Below the pieces are notes generated by a model, which saw only the letters and a list, made by a program, of their open reading frames with translations, ran no database searches and had not been told where the DNA came from. A program made the position numbers and the translations under genes. 64,000 bases of DNA from Montifringilla adamsi (taxonomy: Eukaryota; Chordata; Aves; Passeriformes; Passeridae), in assembly GCA_017590115.1 (NCBI GenBank), contig JAGGNK010008892.1:1061383-1125382 (forward strand). The letters are read 5' to 3'. Position 1 is the first letter of the stretch; every line of letters starts with the position of its first letter. Positions 48,601-61,755 of this stretch are shown here, piece after piece.

Positions 48601-51600
48601 TATCACCAGTATTTATTTTAAGTTGCCTTCATTTCCAACTTTTCTGGCAGAATGTCAAGCTTCTGTCATAATGCAGAACTCCAGCTAAAGCAGCTTCTGG
48701 AAAAAAAGACTACATGAGGAATTCTACCTAACTAAAACATAAAATTTAAGAATGGAGCAGAAGAGTTATTTTCTGCCCTGTAGAGTAGTCAGCCCACTTG
48801 ATATTGCCATAAGACTTCTGCATATGAAATGTCAGGCTGGCATCTCTCTTTAGGGTACTCATTAGTCAATTTGTCATACTTCATGCAAACATAAATTACT
48901 AAATTATAACTACAAATGTGACAACCTCCAATAGCTCTTTACCTCAGGCCAACTATTTCTAGGCTAAACAAACTTGACACCAGGCTTCAGCAGCAATTGT
49001 AACAATTCCATGAGGAACTCAAGGGAATTACTGGCTGCACTGTATGAAAATACGCAAATTCTATCTAATTTTTAGTCTACAAAAAAGGAACTTAATTTTT
49101 AGTAAACTTTTGCATGCAAAAAAACACATTAAAAAACAAAGCTAGTGCCTTTGCATAAATCTTTCATGCAACACATTAAGCTTTAGTGCGTGTAAATGGA
49201 AACTATCACCATCTTATCTCCATTGGTGAGCTCACACTCACGCTAGCTTCATTCTCATTTTTGGCATACAAAGCACCTCTGAAATCAACAGTCCATTCCT
49301 AATGTAACTCAGCATCCCCTTCTTCCCATCCCAGTGCCCAAATACAAGTAAACCTACTGGAAATCATCCTTTTCTTCTTTAGACATATGCAAAAGTTTTC
49401 TGTTTTGGAAACTGCCATGCACAAATCTCTTCCCACTAAAGAAATATTAATACTTCATATTTGCATACCCAAAGTTAAACACTAAGTTGCAAAACACCGA
49501 CTGATGAAGTCTAGTCCATCTTAAGACAGGTAAAATTCCTTAATTAGGCATTGAAATGCTACAACCTTTATCAAAAAATGCCACAATGGGGAACGCCCTA
49601 CATGCCATAGACTGCTGTGGTATCTTTAATAAATACAAATATTTGGTGGCATATCAGGCTTTGCTTTCAAAAGACAAATCAACAGTATTTCAGCATCTGC
49701 TAATGCTACATTAGGACACTGATGCAACATTTAACAGAGAATTTAACCTCTCCCTGTCCTACCCACAGCTCCCAAAACAAAAGCCACACATTCCTGTCTG
49801 ACAGTTCAACCTGAACAGCACCTTTGTTTGCAACAGAGATGTGCCCTTCTCCAAGTCACTGATCAGAGCATTAAAACTAGCACAGTCCTTACCACAGACA
49901 GCATTCATAACAGTTAAATATAAACTACTGAAACTAGTAATGTCAAATAGAGACTCAGTGGATTATAGTGGATTTATGAACAAAGACCAGGCTAGCTGGA
50001 TGGAAATAGATGTTCCTTCTTAGGTGGTAAATGGCTGTTGAGCAGCCGCATGTCCCAAGAGGCAAAACAAGGAAAGGCCTTTTCCGCAAGGAGAAAGCAG
50101 TACTTGTGTTCCATGAACACGCTTCTCACCCTCCTGCAAACTGCTCACCTCATGTCTCAGTCCTCCCACTCGTCTCCGGCCCTAGCTGCATTTCTGGGCC
50201 CATAGGAGCAGTAATGGACTTACAAGCTATGTAATTGCTGTGGGTGATTTCATCAGCAGCAGCCGCACAGCCTCGGGCTAGGGGTAGGTAATACTAGACA
50301 ACAGAGCATCTGTTCAGTTTTATTTTATCATACCAGCCAGTCATGGAAAAAACATTTTTCCTAATTGTTGGGATGAACACCAGGATGGCATTAGCATGGA
50401 CAAAATGCCCATGAGCTACACTGCCACCCCTGACAGCAGGTACGGCTGGAGTCTATGGAAGTATCCACAACAAAACTGGCCACAGCTGTCTTGCAGTCCC
50501 AGCTCAGGTATTCACCCATTCACCATCAAAAGGAAATTGGCTCCTGACACACAAGTAGTTCTGCAGAGAAATTCCTGAATAGTTTATGGGCATTCCTTCT
50601 TTACTGACAAAAAAAAAAAAATAGATCTCATACTACTTTTTATGCTGTTGGCAGGTGAAGATAATCTGAAAAAACACTAAATTATGCAGAATGAGAAAAA
50701 ATTTTTGCATCTCTCTGTTTCTTTTTCTAAAGCAGAAACTTAACCTCTCCTATGGATTTAATGCCATAAATTGTTGCAGCCAAGATGTTTATAAAAGACA
50801 TGTTATCAATACCGGAATCATCAAGAAATTGTATCAGAAGACACTGTTTATGTACAAGCATAATTATGCTAGTCTTTTTGGTTTTTTCTTCCCCTTTTTC
50901 TTCCCCTCTTTTTGTTTCCTTTGCATAGATCCACTTAATTCCATCTCTTCGTGTGGGCAAAAGCTGACAGTTGCATGACAAGGAATGTTTCCCTTTATAA
51001 AAGTCTACTTCCTCTCTGTGTAGTTTTAGCCTCATTGAAATGTTTCCTATTAAGCTCAATCAAGGCAGCAATTATCTAATTACTCACTTATGCTTTTCCA
51101 GTCAAAAATTGTACAACCAAGCATATTAGAGGGTTGCATACATGTTTATTATTGTTTTTATACGTCCCTGTTTGGGTTTAAGAAGCAATCAAATATTTTT
51201 ACAGTACTTTTGTACTGCCCGTAAGTCTGTTTGCTACAATTTTATACTACAGCAGGTCACAAAACCACTTCTATGCCTCCTACCAATTCCACAGTAGGTA
51301 GATGGTAATTTCAGAATCAAGTTACAAACTAATTTCATACCAATAGGCTTTGCATAAATAAGTTTGTAAAGAAGAAATGATCCAAGGGAACTTTTAGGTC
51401 TTCTAAAATGCACCACATTTATGACAAAACTCAAGTGAAAATGGATTTTACAAGGCCTCCAAAAAACCCATATCTTCTGTACATAGATGTTTTCTTTAGA
51501 AAGATCCTTGAAATCAAGAGTATCAATGATGCAGTTGATTTATATATTTCAAATGAGATATGCCATGAACTTATTGCCATAAAGAACTATGGCAGCCAAC

Positions 51601-52913
51601 GATCAATGAGGTTTTTTTACTAAAGTACAGCAGAAATTACACTACATAAACGTACACCATGCCATTCTTGATTGGCTACCAAGTTCTTGCTCTATATATC
51701 TGAAAAATACTTCTTATTGATAAATTATTTTTTAAAACTATGAAATGTTTTAATGCATGATGCTTTTTTTAGAATACCCCAAGACCTTTTCCCTCTTAAA
51801 GGCATGAACAGAATTGTATTAAAATGTCTTCACACAGTTTTAGACCAGGCAATACTTAATGACTTGAATTCATTTTAGGGATTATCTTTTTGAAACAGAC
51901 TTGTGACTTTGGACACCACAGTTTCTAGGCTCATAAGCTAACATACCATATAGTAATAGCTACATTTTCAAAATGGTGCTGAGCAACCATCCATTGAAAC
52001 CTAGACCTTTTTTCCCACTCCACTTTAAGAACTCAAAATCTATGACTCTTTTTCAGTGGCACTTGCATAGTTTGGATCATGAACACTTAAAGCTCCATTT
52101 GAAACCTAGAAAGTTCTTCCCAGGTCCAAAGCTGTTTTCTAACTGAGCCTTCTCAGAGTGATTCTTCCAACATGGTTTTAGCTATAAAACACAGTACTCC
52201 TTCATGCTGGTTGGTTTTCATACAGAAACTTCTATTCTGTGAGACAGATTATAGCAGAAATACAGGCACAGAAAACTTCTGACCTATGTTACAGAAATAC
52301 TACAGCTTTGACTCTTCACATAAGCTTTTCTGCAATGAGGATGACTGAAAAAATCCCTTTGATTTCATGTGATCCATAAACAAAAGGCTAAGTCATTTTA
52401 TAACACTTATCAGTGTAAGAACAAAAGGACAGGACATACACTAAACACTTTCTGTTTCCCCCGAACAGTGCCTAGAAGGGCACAAGACCCACTCATAATC
52501 GCACCTTCACGTCAGTACTGGGGAGACACTGTGTTCATGTATAAGAGAACAGCAGTGTTCTCTGTGGCAGGGAAACCTCAGCCTTCCTGCAGGGATTCTG
52601 TCTTGGGCTGCAGAACATAAGCCAGTTCAAGCCCATTCACTTTGTCCTCCTTCTCAGGCCACAGACAGATTGTACCTGTCAATGACAACCTGTTGCTTCT
52701 TTAAGTCACTTTATCAATAAAGAAAGATTGAAATTCATGGGAGTATTTAACCATTTTAAATAGGAAGAAGCAAAAAGCACCAACTATTTAATGAAGACAA
52801 AATTACTTATCAGTCAGGGTTAATGAAGAATTAATGTTGCAGAACATGATTCTAGAATTACAATTGCATTGTCCCCTGTGCATGAGACAGGCTACATGTA
52901 CATGATTTTAAAG
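48601..52913. other. Non-coding DNA with a GC-richer block near 50 kb
   Basis: From about 49990 to 50580 the sequence is less A+T-rich and has several CpGs (CAGCCGCATG, CTCGTCTCCGGCC, GCAGCCGCACAGCCTCGGGC). Short plus-strand frames follow one another at 49841-50023, 50031-50234 and 50396-50578 in differing frames, none recognisable. A strong pyrimidine tract ends TTTGCATAG at 50928, but only 16 codons are open beyond it. The CpGs are too few for a typical CpG island. The remainder is A+T-rich and empty. Confidence 0.45.
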
Positions 52914-52935
52914 CACACACACACACACACACACA
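52914..52935 (+). repeat. (CA)11 microsatellite
   Basis: Eleven uninterrupted CA dinucleotides after TTTTAAAG and before GAGTGAGTC. It is an ordinary vertebrate microsatellite, likely length-polymorphic. Confidence 0.95.
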
Positions 52936-54580
52936 GAGTGAGTCTGGAAACACTTAGAAGTGACAGCCTGCACTGGTGTGTAAGAAACATCTCTAATTTC
53001 TAGACCAAGACAGCTGCAACAAAAGTAGAACTAGATTGTGTTCATCACATGGCTGCCCTTTGTTAACTTGCAGACTCTAATACTATTTTGTCATCAAGTT
53101 TTGAACATATCCTGTTGTCTAGTTTTTAAAGTGAAGATGTTCATTCTTAGGAGAAAGGATAATTTTACAGAAAAAAAAAAAAGAAATTTCAGACTTATGT
53201 TGTCATAGCTAGAATGTAAATGGATACTTACATAGTATTTCATAAATTCATGAAATGCACTGTTTTCCCACCACCTAACTGTGATGTTTCATACACATTA
53301 TCAACAAAAATACAGCTGCCTGGAGTTTCTGGAAGATATATGTACAGAGCCCACACTCACACCCCATATACATGAAGGTAATATCCATGTGAAAAATTGG
53401 ACAGATATGTAATACTCATGACTGCATCACCTGCCCACTAATCCAGCTCCCTGGGAGTTACTCTAACATTCCAAACTGCTGAGCAGCTTCAAACAGTTGT
53501 CACTGAAAGGAAAAATAATAAAAAGAAAAAAACAAGGAAAACAGCCCTAAACCACCAAACATGACAGTGAAATCCTTCTCCTTTTCATTTTCTCTTACGT
53601 CTCTGCAAAGTATTTCCCTAAATTAAACCATGAGCCACCTCCATCTGAACAAGATAAACAAAGCCAATTTTATCTGAATTTTGAAATTCTACCTTTAGAA
53701 TGATACACCAAAATCCAGCCCTTTTCCTGATGAATTTTAATATTAGAACGGTACTGACTAAAAAGATTTATTCTAATAATTACACCTATGATGAACAGTT
53801 CCTGTTTTAAAAAGCATTGAAAGAGTCAGAATTCCCAACATCCCAATGCAATGATTGCTATATCCTTAAGAACGAGCACAAAGAAATAATCAAGCTGTAC
53901 AGAGGTTTTAATTCTAATTTAAAACCCTCCAACCCTTCTATGATATAACAATATAACTTTCAGGGCAAAACCACCATAATTACAGAAAAAATATGTTCCA
54001 TGTAGTTCTTTATATTACAATAGAGACACATTTCTTAATATCTGTATCTTTATTAGGGTTCTTCAAAGATAGAAAACTTCTTGGTGCCACAAATAATAAT
54101 GTGGATGGCACAGAACATGGTAAGATACAGAAGACTTCTTAGATGATTGAGAATAATGATGCATAGAAATGTTTAATCTCATAGAACACTCTATGGAGTA
54201 GTTCCCTATATAAATAAACAAGTCTGTAGAGTAGATACACCTCAGCTTTAATTAGCTGTGGTCTCTATATTAGATGTTATCCAAAAAAAGCTTTTACAGT
54301 GGTGTTCACCATCTCATATCTACACTGTAATATCAAGTCCTCTAAACAGCTCATAGTTGTAACACAATGACAAGAAGAGTGGTGCTGAATTGAAGTTTTA
54401 ACTGTAAAGAAGGTAGATGTTCCAGCAGCGTTGTCAGCCAAGAGTTCTGGTATGGAAAAATGGTTCATTCTTGTGTGAATAAGCTATTTGGATGAATTTA
54501 AACATGTTCTACATTTTTGAAGTATAAACTAACCCAAATACTCTTGACTCTTGATTTGAGCCCAATATAGCTGCCACAAT
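52936..54580. other. Non-coding DNA, nothing recognised
   Basis: A+T-rich, with a 12-nt poly(A) near 53171 and no recognised exon or repeat. Confidence 0.5.
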
Positions 54581-54742
54581 GCTAGGAATATTTTTTTCAC
54601 TGCTAGGGTTGTCAAACACTGGAATAGGCTGCCCAGGTCAGCTGTGGAATCTTGGACTTTAGAGATATGGCAGCTCAATTGGATATGGCCTGAGCAGTTT
54701 TACCTGACTTTGACCTGCTTTAAGGTGGACCAGATCACCTCC
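54581..54742 (+). mobile_element. CR1 LINE fragment, both ends truncated
   Basis: Plus-strand CR1 similarity starts at GCTAGGAATATTTTTTTCAC (compare TTAGGAAAAATTTCTTCAC) and continues through GGGTTGTCAAACACTGG, AATAGGCTGCCCAGG and GACCTGCTTTAAGGTGG to ACCAGATCACCTCC. The expected terminal segment (AGAGGTCCCTTCCAACC and the octamer tail) is missing; the sequence changes to TTATTACTAG instead. The fragment covers the C-terminal end of ORF2 and part of the 3' UTR. It is heavily mutated and dead. Confidence 0.85.
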
Positions 54743-57700
54743 TTATTACTAGAATAATACAGTCATGTACGTGATAATTGTAATAGCAATACTATTAACA
54801 ACAAACTGAGTCTGCAGGACAAAAAGCTCCACATGATATGTACACTAGACAAAGTAAAACATCTCAAAATTTCTTATAAATATATACACCAAGCAGAAGG
54901 TTGAAATTTTTTATTACACCTCTGTTTAGATTTCCTTGTTCTTATAACTAGAGAGCTGCCATAAGTCAGATACTACTGAGACAGAAATTAATTCCATCTC
55001 ATGTAACAGTTAAAATGATACATTTGAATGGGGATAAATTTTTAATTTAAAAAGTTTAATTCAATTGTAGCGATTACTTGGATATGCAGAACAAAACTGA
55101 CTCATTTTACAAAGAAAAAGCTTTGAAAAATATAGAGGACTTAAAAATTGTATGGACTAAGTTTTAAAACAAGTTAAGGTAGATACAAGCAATACAAATA
55201 GAGAAAGAAAATGCAAATAAATTGAAATTACAGCTCTATATTGTATTAGGATTAAAATTACATAAATGCTAAATGATTAATAAAATAATTGACTAAGATT
55301 TCTATTTTTATGACATAAGAATTTTTACAGTTAATACCAAGTGCAGTAGGAGAACAAAGCATAAACTAGAGTATTTAACCTAAAAGAGTTCTTCATACTG
55401 CTGAGGATTGATGCAATGGAAATAAATGGAAGATTTATTAAAAATAGCTGGTCCTTATTAATTTTTCCTGAGGCAAATAAAATTGAAACATAGAAACGTT
55501 AAGAGCAGAAAGGGAAAGGACTAGGAGAATTAAAATCCTTAAAATCTTTAAATCATTGCAAAGTCAATAAGGCAAATGGGGACTGAGAACATGATGAAAG
55601 CCCCAAATGTACACATAAAATAAAAGAATGGATAAAACATATGTAACACATGAACATTTTTATATTAAAAAGATCAGTGTTTCAACTATTACAGCTCTGT
55701 CTGATTAGCAAACTAATATAAGAATAGTGAAAGATGGAAAGCATGATCTGTACCATTTACCTCACTGATTCTCAAGAAAAACATGATGTCAGGATCCTGA
55801 TGGTAGGTGGTCTTTGAAGAAAATATGTTGATTTCACATAACACAGGCTCAATTTAAAGAGTATGTGGAAATAGACAACGCACATCCCAAGCACAAACCA
55901 CATGATATTACCTTTGTACACAGATATGTAACAGTGCAAATTCCTCCAAATTAAAGGTTAAACTGCTCCCAGAGGATGAGCAGTCTAGCCAGCCCCACAG
56001 CAATGTAATCACGTTACAGAGCCCAGAGCAAGTTAGAAGCCACTGGGACAATCGCCTTTGGACTCCACTGTAGAGCAAGACACTGCTGCCAGTAGCTGAT
56101 TTTCCACAAGCGAGAATCTGTGTTTAAAAACAGTTCTAATCCATTTTGCAGCAAGCACCACAGCCTAAACACTAAAATGAAGCTGGAAACAGTCATAGTC
56201 TAGCTGCCTTATTCACATGGAACTGTTTCCCATGTTCTCACTAATAAAAATTCAGCCAGTGTAGTTTTCCTTTTGTCATTTCACAGAGGATATACTGTGT
56301 TATACCTGCTATTGTATTACTTTTGAGACTATAGCGTCTGGAAATTTATATTTCTGGTTGCTATTTTTTTTTTTTTTTACTTTATCTTTGGAATTTTGCA
56401 TTGAATGATCATTAAACAGAGAAATTACTTTGCTCCCCCTCTTCTATTAGTTTCACAACTCCAGCTTGCTCATGTTTGCTGTTTTCTTGAATTCCTGCAA
56501 CACCACACCCCACTCCAAGCAGCACAGGTGAAGGATGAACCTCTACTAGTACAATTATTCTCTGGGACACAGCAGCAGGGGACTCGTCTAGCATCCTGGA
56601 AGGCAGCAGATTAATCTCTTCAGGCTGGAGGGAATTTAAATCACACTGAATTTTTGCGCTTGTCAATAGCAATTACACAACAGAGGGCTGCTGTATCCCA
56701 CTCTCAGAAAACACATTCTCAATTTGGATCCCAACTGGATGAAGCACTCACTCTGCAGCTTTAGAATATGCATCTCAACAGAAAAGTGGATCAAGAATCC
56801 CCTGCATAGTCCCAATGTACTGACTTTGCCTTCAGACACACTTAATTTTTCCCACTGGCTGCTCCAGCTGCTTAACTCTTAGCTTTGTGCTCTTGTTATA
56901 CTTGTAAAATTGTAATTTTTAGCTACTGCCATTCTTAAATTGAGGGCAGCAGGTAGGTGTCCTGGACATCCTCCTGTTAGGTTCTTTTTCTATCACCCCC
57001 TAATTTGATGCTGCAGATACCTAGAGCTGCCAGTCCCTGGTTCCAGCCACAGTGCATGAGAACACTGTGAGCCTAGAGGCACAGTTTGCTAGCAGCTGTG
57101 CCTCGAAGTCAGCAGTATTTTGTGGTAACAGTGCCATACAAAACAATCATAAGCGGCACATGGCTACTCTGTTCTGTCTATTCCCGAATCTCACTCTGTT
57201 CCTGATGTGTGTGTTGTACAACTATGTGTAAGTTCAACTTCTGGCAGTCAAATAATTACACAGGACTTCCAATCTAGCCCTGGCAAGCTCCTTCCAAAGA
57301 TCTAGAAACTCACTTCAAAAGAAACTGCCACAGAGTATTTTCCCTAGTGGCTTTTCACTCGGTTTGGCATAGCAGTCATCTTTTCTGTCCAATTGTTTCT
57401 CAGCTAAAAGCACATCCTTTTCTCAATGGCCAGCTAATTCATTTAGTTGAGACATGCAGCCAACATCACACTTTCCAACTTGCTCAAAACTCAAGTCTTA
57501 TAACACCTTCTCTCACATGAGGAATCATTACTGGGGTTCACTATAAAGTCATATTTCCTTTAGATTTAGTCTCAGCAAAAATATTTGTCTCCTAATGCAA
57601 TAATTGTGAAATCATATTAAAAAGGGATGTGAGAAAGTAAACATATATATGACGTAATTGATGATGTGAAGAAGCCTAATAATTAATTCCTTTTTCAGTC

Positions 57701-60700
57701 ACTAAATACAGCATCTCCTCAATATTAGACACTCCCATATAACTTCATCTAAATCTACTAAGCTTTATTTACAATGGCCTTTCACAAAGGTGCTAAGGAT
57801 GGACCCAATGAGGCCAGATGTTAAGAACTCTCAATTCTGGTTAATTTTAATGAGACCTGAAAGTACCCTGAATGTCCACCCTAGCTGCTAGTTATGACCT
57901 CACAGTCACACTGAAATGCATAAATTCAGTAAAATTATGTGAAAAGATATACACAGCAGTAAATTAAAGCAAATAGGTCCACCCTGTTTTCAATTCACTG
58001 TTAAAAATGTCTGTGTTCCTGCTCTCTCCATGAGTACAACCCTTTTCTACCCATTTTCCCTCTGTTTTATCCTACTGCAGTGACCAAGGGAAAAAAAAAC
58101 AGATGCACAGGCTCATGCTAAAAAACTGAAATGTCTTCCCATGCCGTTCAAGCTTCACATTATTCCAGACACCTGACTCTGTGCACAATGCTGTGAACTG
58201 TGATCTAAGTTTTAAGAATATTCTGGTACTACACAGTTACAGGTTTTTCAAGGATAAGGAAGCAATATTTCCTACTGATCCAATTTACCTGAAATGTAAT
58301 AATTTTCTCACCCTCCCAGCAGGATTACAGAGACAGGCAGATATGAATTCATACAAACATGAATTAGAAATCTAATATTAAAAGTAAAATAACAGGATGT
58401 ATAGTTTCTCACAAGCTGCAGTAATACATAGCAAATATAGGCTAAATACACGTTTTCCCAGAGATAAGTGAGGTTTTCATCTACATTTCTATGAAAAGGG
58501 GGAATACTGAAGCTTTCAGACTTTTTGCCTCTCCTACAGCTGGAAATGGTGATAGGAACTGTAAACTCAGTTTGGAGAAGGACAGACTGAGGGCATCTGC
58601 CTCAAATTATGTTGGGAGCAACTGTGACATAGTATGCTTGTGCTTAAATAAATGAATTTCAGTGCACTGCCAAGATTATGATTTCTAGTCTGCCTCAGTC
58701 TCTACCTCTATTTCTTTTGGCTCTAAGCAAGGCAGAACCAGAGACGCTCTATGACTTTCCTAGAGAAATAAAAAGGGCACAGCCACAGAATCCAGTTATC
58801 TCAGTTCAACTAGTTAACATGCATCAGCTGAACCATGGCAACTGCCTTCGTACCCATGCTTAGCCCTAGGAAGACATGCTTGTTTGATTTGCAGGCCAAA
58901 TTATTGACAGAAGGCTAAACTGTAAAGCAATAATAAAATGTTCTTAACATTGAGCTTTTGGAATCTGAGCTAGAATTAAAATTGCGGATCACTAAGCTCC
59001 TCATTCTGTACAGTGGTTTTAAGAAACCCATGGAGCAGTACCAAGGAATACACCACACTTAAATTTCCTTCTCCCAAGAGTCTGATACGATATATCAAGA
59101 ACTGAGTGGGTACATAGCAAAATGCTCCAAAACTACTCTGTAGTAAACAGAAGTCTACTTACTGGTTTGAGTCTGTCTTGCATGGATTTATTCCTGTGTT
59201 TCTCTTTTGAAGAATGAGAAGCTTACTGGGGCCAATGGGACTACTTAAGTGTGTAAGACACTCCAAAATCACTAGCCTAGTTTCTTTGCACTGAGGAAGC
59301 CTTAAAACTATATTCTTTATCACATGGGGTGGCATTTATCTCATCTACCACCTTAGGCAAAAAGTCAAGCAACTAGTCTAAGGAAACAATTTCCCACTAA
59401 ACCAGGACAGATAAAAGTTTCATAGGAGAACATTTTCCCCCACTTTAGATACCAATCTTAGGACAGTTTTGGACAAGATGCCTCTCACTGTGCACTTTAA
59501 TACAGGAAGCTTAGATAACTAGCTTAGACTAGACACTCAATTTATGCATGGATAAAATTAAGGAAACCTCTAGAAACTCAAACCATGTGTGAAAACTTCA
59601 AAATGTAGAATTGGCCACTGAATGTAAAATTATATTAACCTCATCAAGAGAGCCGGATAAAGAGCAATACAATTAAAGCAAACAGAACCACCAAAACCAT
59701 TCATTGTTGATGTTTTGGTTTTGTTTTCTATTTTTTAAAACTGAGTGCATTTGAAATCAGTACTTCATTAGCAAGAATCATATATACATATATACAAATC
59801 TACCACATCTATACACTTTTTTAAATATATACTTTAAGTTCTTGTGATAACTACAAATGAATACAGTTCTGCTGCTCTAAGAACATTCTTCCCCAAAGAA
59901 GTCTGACCAAAGCAAAATAATTTTACAAATAAAATTTCTCAGGACTCTGCTCTCCCTGTGAGAAACTTGGAAGGCAAGGAGAAACAATAGTTGTTTCACC
60001 TTTTTTTTTTTCTCATTCAACAAAACGCAACTGTTAATTCTTTAGTAACAATTCAAATACTGTGGACTAACTTCAAATATGACCTCCAAAATAAAAATCT
60101 AGAAACAAGAAGAGCTCTCTTTTAATCTGATGTTTTTGAAGTAAACATTTATCTGAAAAACTTATTCAGAACTAAAGGACATTGAAGAACCAACATACAA
60201 CAGCAAGAAAACTGACTTTTATGCAGAACATTTTCTAAATCAGAATATTTTCTTTCAGCAATGACAGCAATGAGTCTTTAATTTTTCTCCTTACCTTTTC
60301 TCGATGTCCAATTTTTTTTACCAAGTCTGAAGCAAAGAAGCAATAGAGAAACACAAGGTATCCCTACACAACTTATTATACTGAAACTAAAAAGGTGGTG
60401 AACAGGACGTATTTCAAAAATTCTATATGTATCCTACTCTTCTCAGTTCTATTAAAAAATTTCCTAGCAAATTCCAATGACAGCATAGCAGATAGGACTT
60501 TCTCAAGCACACCTCACATGAATACCTCTCCATTTATTATTATCCTATGTGTATAGAATAGAAATGTTCATAAGGCAATCAAATATTTATTTGCTCGTGA
60601 TGCTTTAAGAACATGTAGATAAAATATATCAAAACCTACAGCATATTATCCAAAACCCTCTGCATCAAGGTAAAACAGAAGTATCATTAAAAAAGTATTA

Positions 60701-61355
60701 CTAGGATTTTAACTTAATCCTTCCACAAAGAGCTAGATCATTAGAATGAGAATAATTTTCCAGGTCCTTGAGTACTAAGTGACTCTCATGCCCATAAGTC
60801 AACAGCATCAGGCAATGCCCTAGTTTCAGCCCAGTCAGCTTTGTCAAGCTCCTGACACACTGAAGTGCTTGACTTCTCCACAGTACTCAAGTATTTACAT
60901 TTTGAAAGAGATGTAAGTAATAACTTCTTTCTCAGAGTTACCACCTCAGTGCTTGAGGTGTGAGTAGGAACACACTTGCACAAATTAAATAACTCCTGCT
61001 TTACATGAAAGGAGGACAAATGAAAAAAAAAATGGAAGAACACTGTATTTTAACTGTCTTTTCAAATCAAGATTGAAGTGCACTCTAAAAGAAAAATATT
61101 GCAAAAACAAAGAGAAAAAATTCAATTCACTTAGACTGATAAAGACACTACTACTCAAGCTGCCAGCCTTTCACTGATTTCCAGAATGGAGAATATCCAA
61201 AAAATTAGAATTGCAGGAGCTCCTTGCTTACATTCACACCCAAGGGACCTCAGCAGTGAAGACAGAATCATCTGTCTTTTCTCAATAATTTGTATAATTC
61301 TGCTGTATTTGTAGCTGAGTATTTACTACAAACTAAGAATCTTTCTTCTTTCTAG
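54743..61355. other. Non-coding DNA, no gene seen
   Basis: A+T-rich to about 56200, then somewhat less so to about 57500 (with words such as GAGCTGCCAGTCCCTGG near 57030), then A+T-rich again. Overlapping open frames on both strands at 56405-56672 are unremarkable. A T15 run occupies 56364-56378. No known repeat or convincing exon was found. Confidence 0.5.
56364..56378 (+). repeat. Poly(T) tract, T15
   Basis: Fifteen T after GGTTGCTA and before ACTTTATC. It could be the tail of something retroposed in minus orientation, but nothing recognisable lies to its right. Confidence 0.8.
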
Positions 61356-61755
61356 GGAACACGTGGATGCAGATTCCCACGTTGCTGGCTACAAGTTGTG
61401 TCGGAATTTTTGCTTTATTTTATACTGTAGCCTTATTCCATTTCTCTGGATACCCTGATACCACAGTAATATTATTTGAAATTACCATGAAAACAACACC
61501 TTAAGCATTTTATTTCATTATGTGTACGTATAGGTGAAGTACTGTTACACAGTTAAAATTAAAACCATACTGGGCATGTGAACTTCAACAGTAGACTTGA
61601 GCCTGCTGTGATGTCATGTGATGTGATATATGAAGGAGCTGTAAATCTCTGCCTGTCTTTGGTTGGCATCCAACTGGAAATTAATCTCCCATCATTTTTC
61701 TTTAAAGCTTGGGTGTAACTCCAGAATCCTGGCCAACATTTCCTTTCTCAATAAA
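61356..61755 (+). other. Possible terminal exon, unidentified (hypothesis)
   Basis: A good acceptor-like sequence (AATCTTTCTTCTTTCTAG, ending at 61355) precedes a 48-codon frame from 61358 to a TAA at 61502-61504. The peptide begins NTWMQIPTLLATSC, has one hydrophobic segment (VGIFALFYTVALF) and ends EITMKTTP. An AATAAA hexamer lies at 61750-61755, giving a terminal-exon-like layout of about 400 bp. T-rich DNA encodes hydrophobic peptides by chance, AATAAA is frequent here, and the peptide matches no protein I know. Treat it as a weak candidate only. Confidence 0.12.

Noticed and set aside
4883..49466. Six ATTTGCAT octamer motifs (4883, 16414, 31037, 37297, 38229, 49459)
   Set aside because: They are scattered over 45 kb, and a handful of copies is expected by chance in A+T-rich DNA of this length.
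50871..50978. Pyrimidine tract ending TTTGCATAG followed by a short frame
   Set aside because: Only 16 codons remain before the stop, so it cannot be told from a decoy acceptor.
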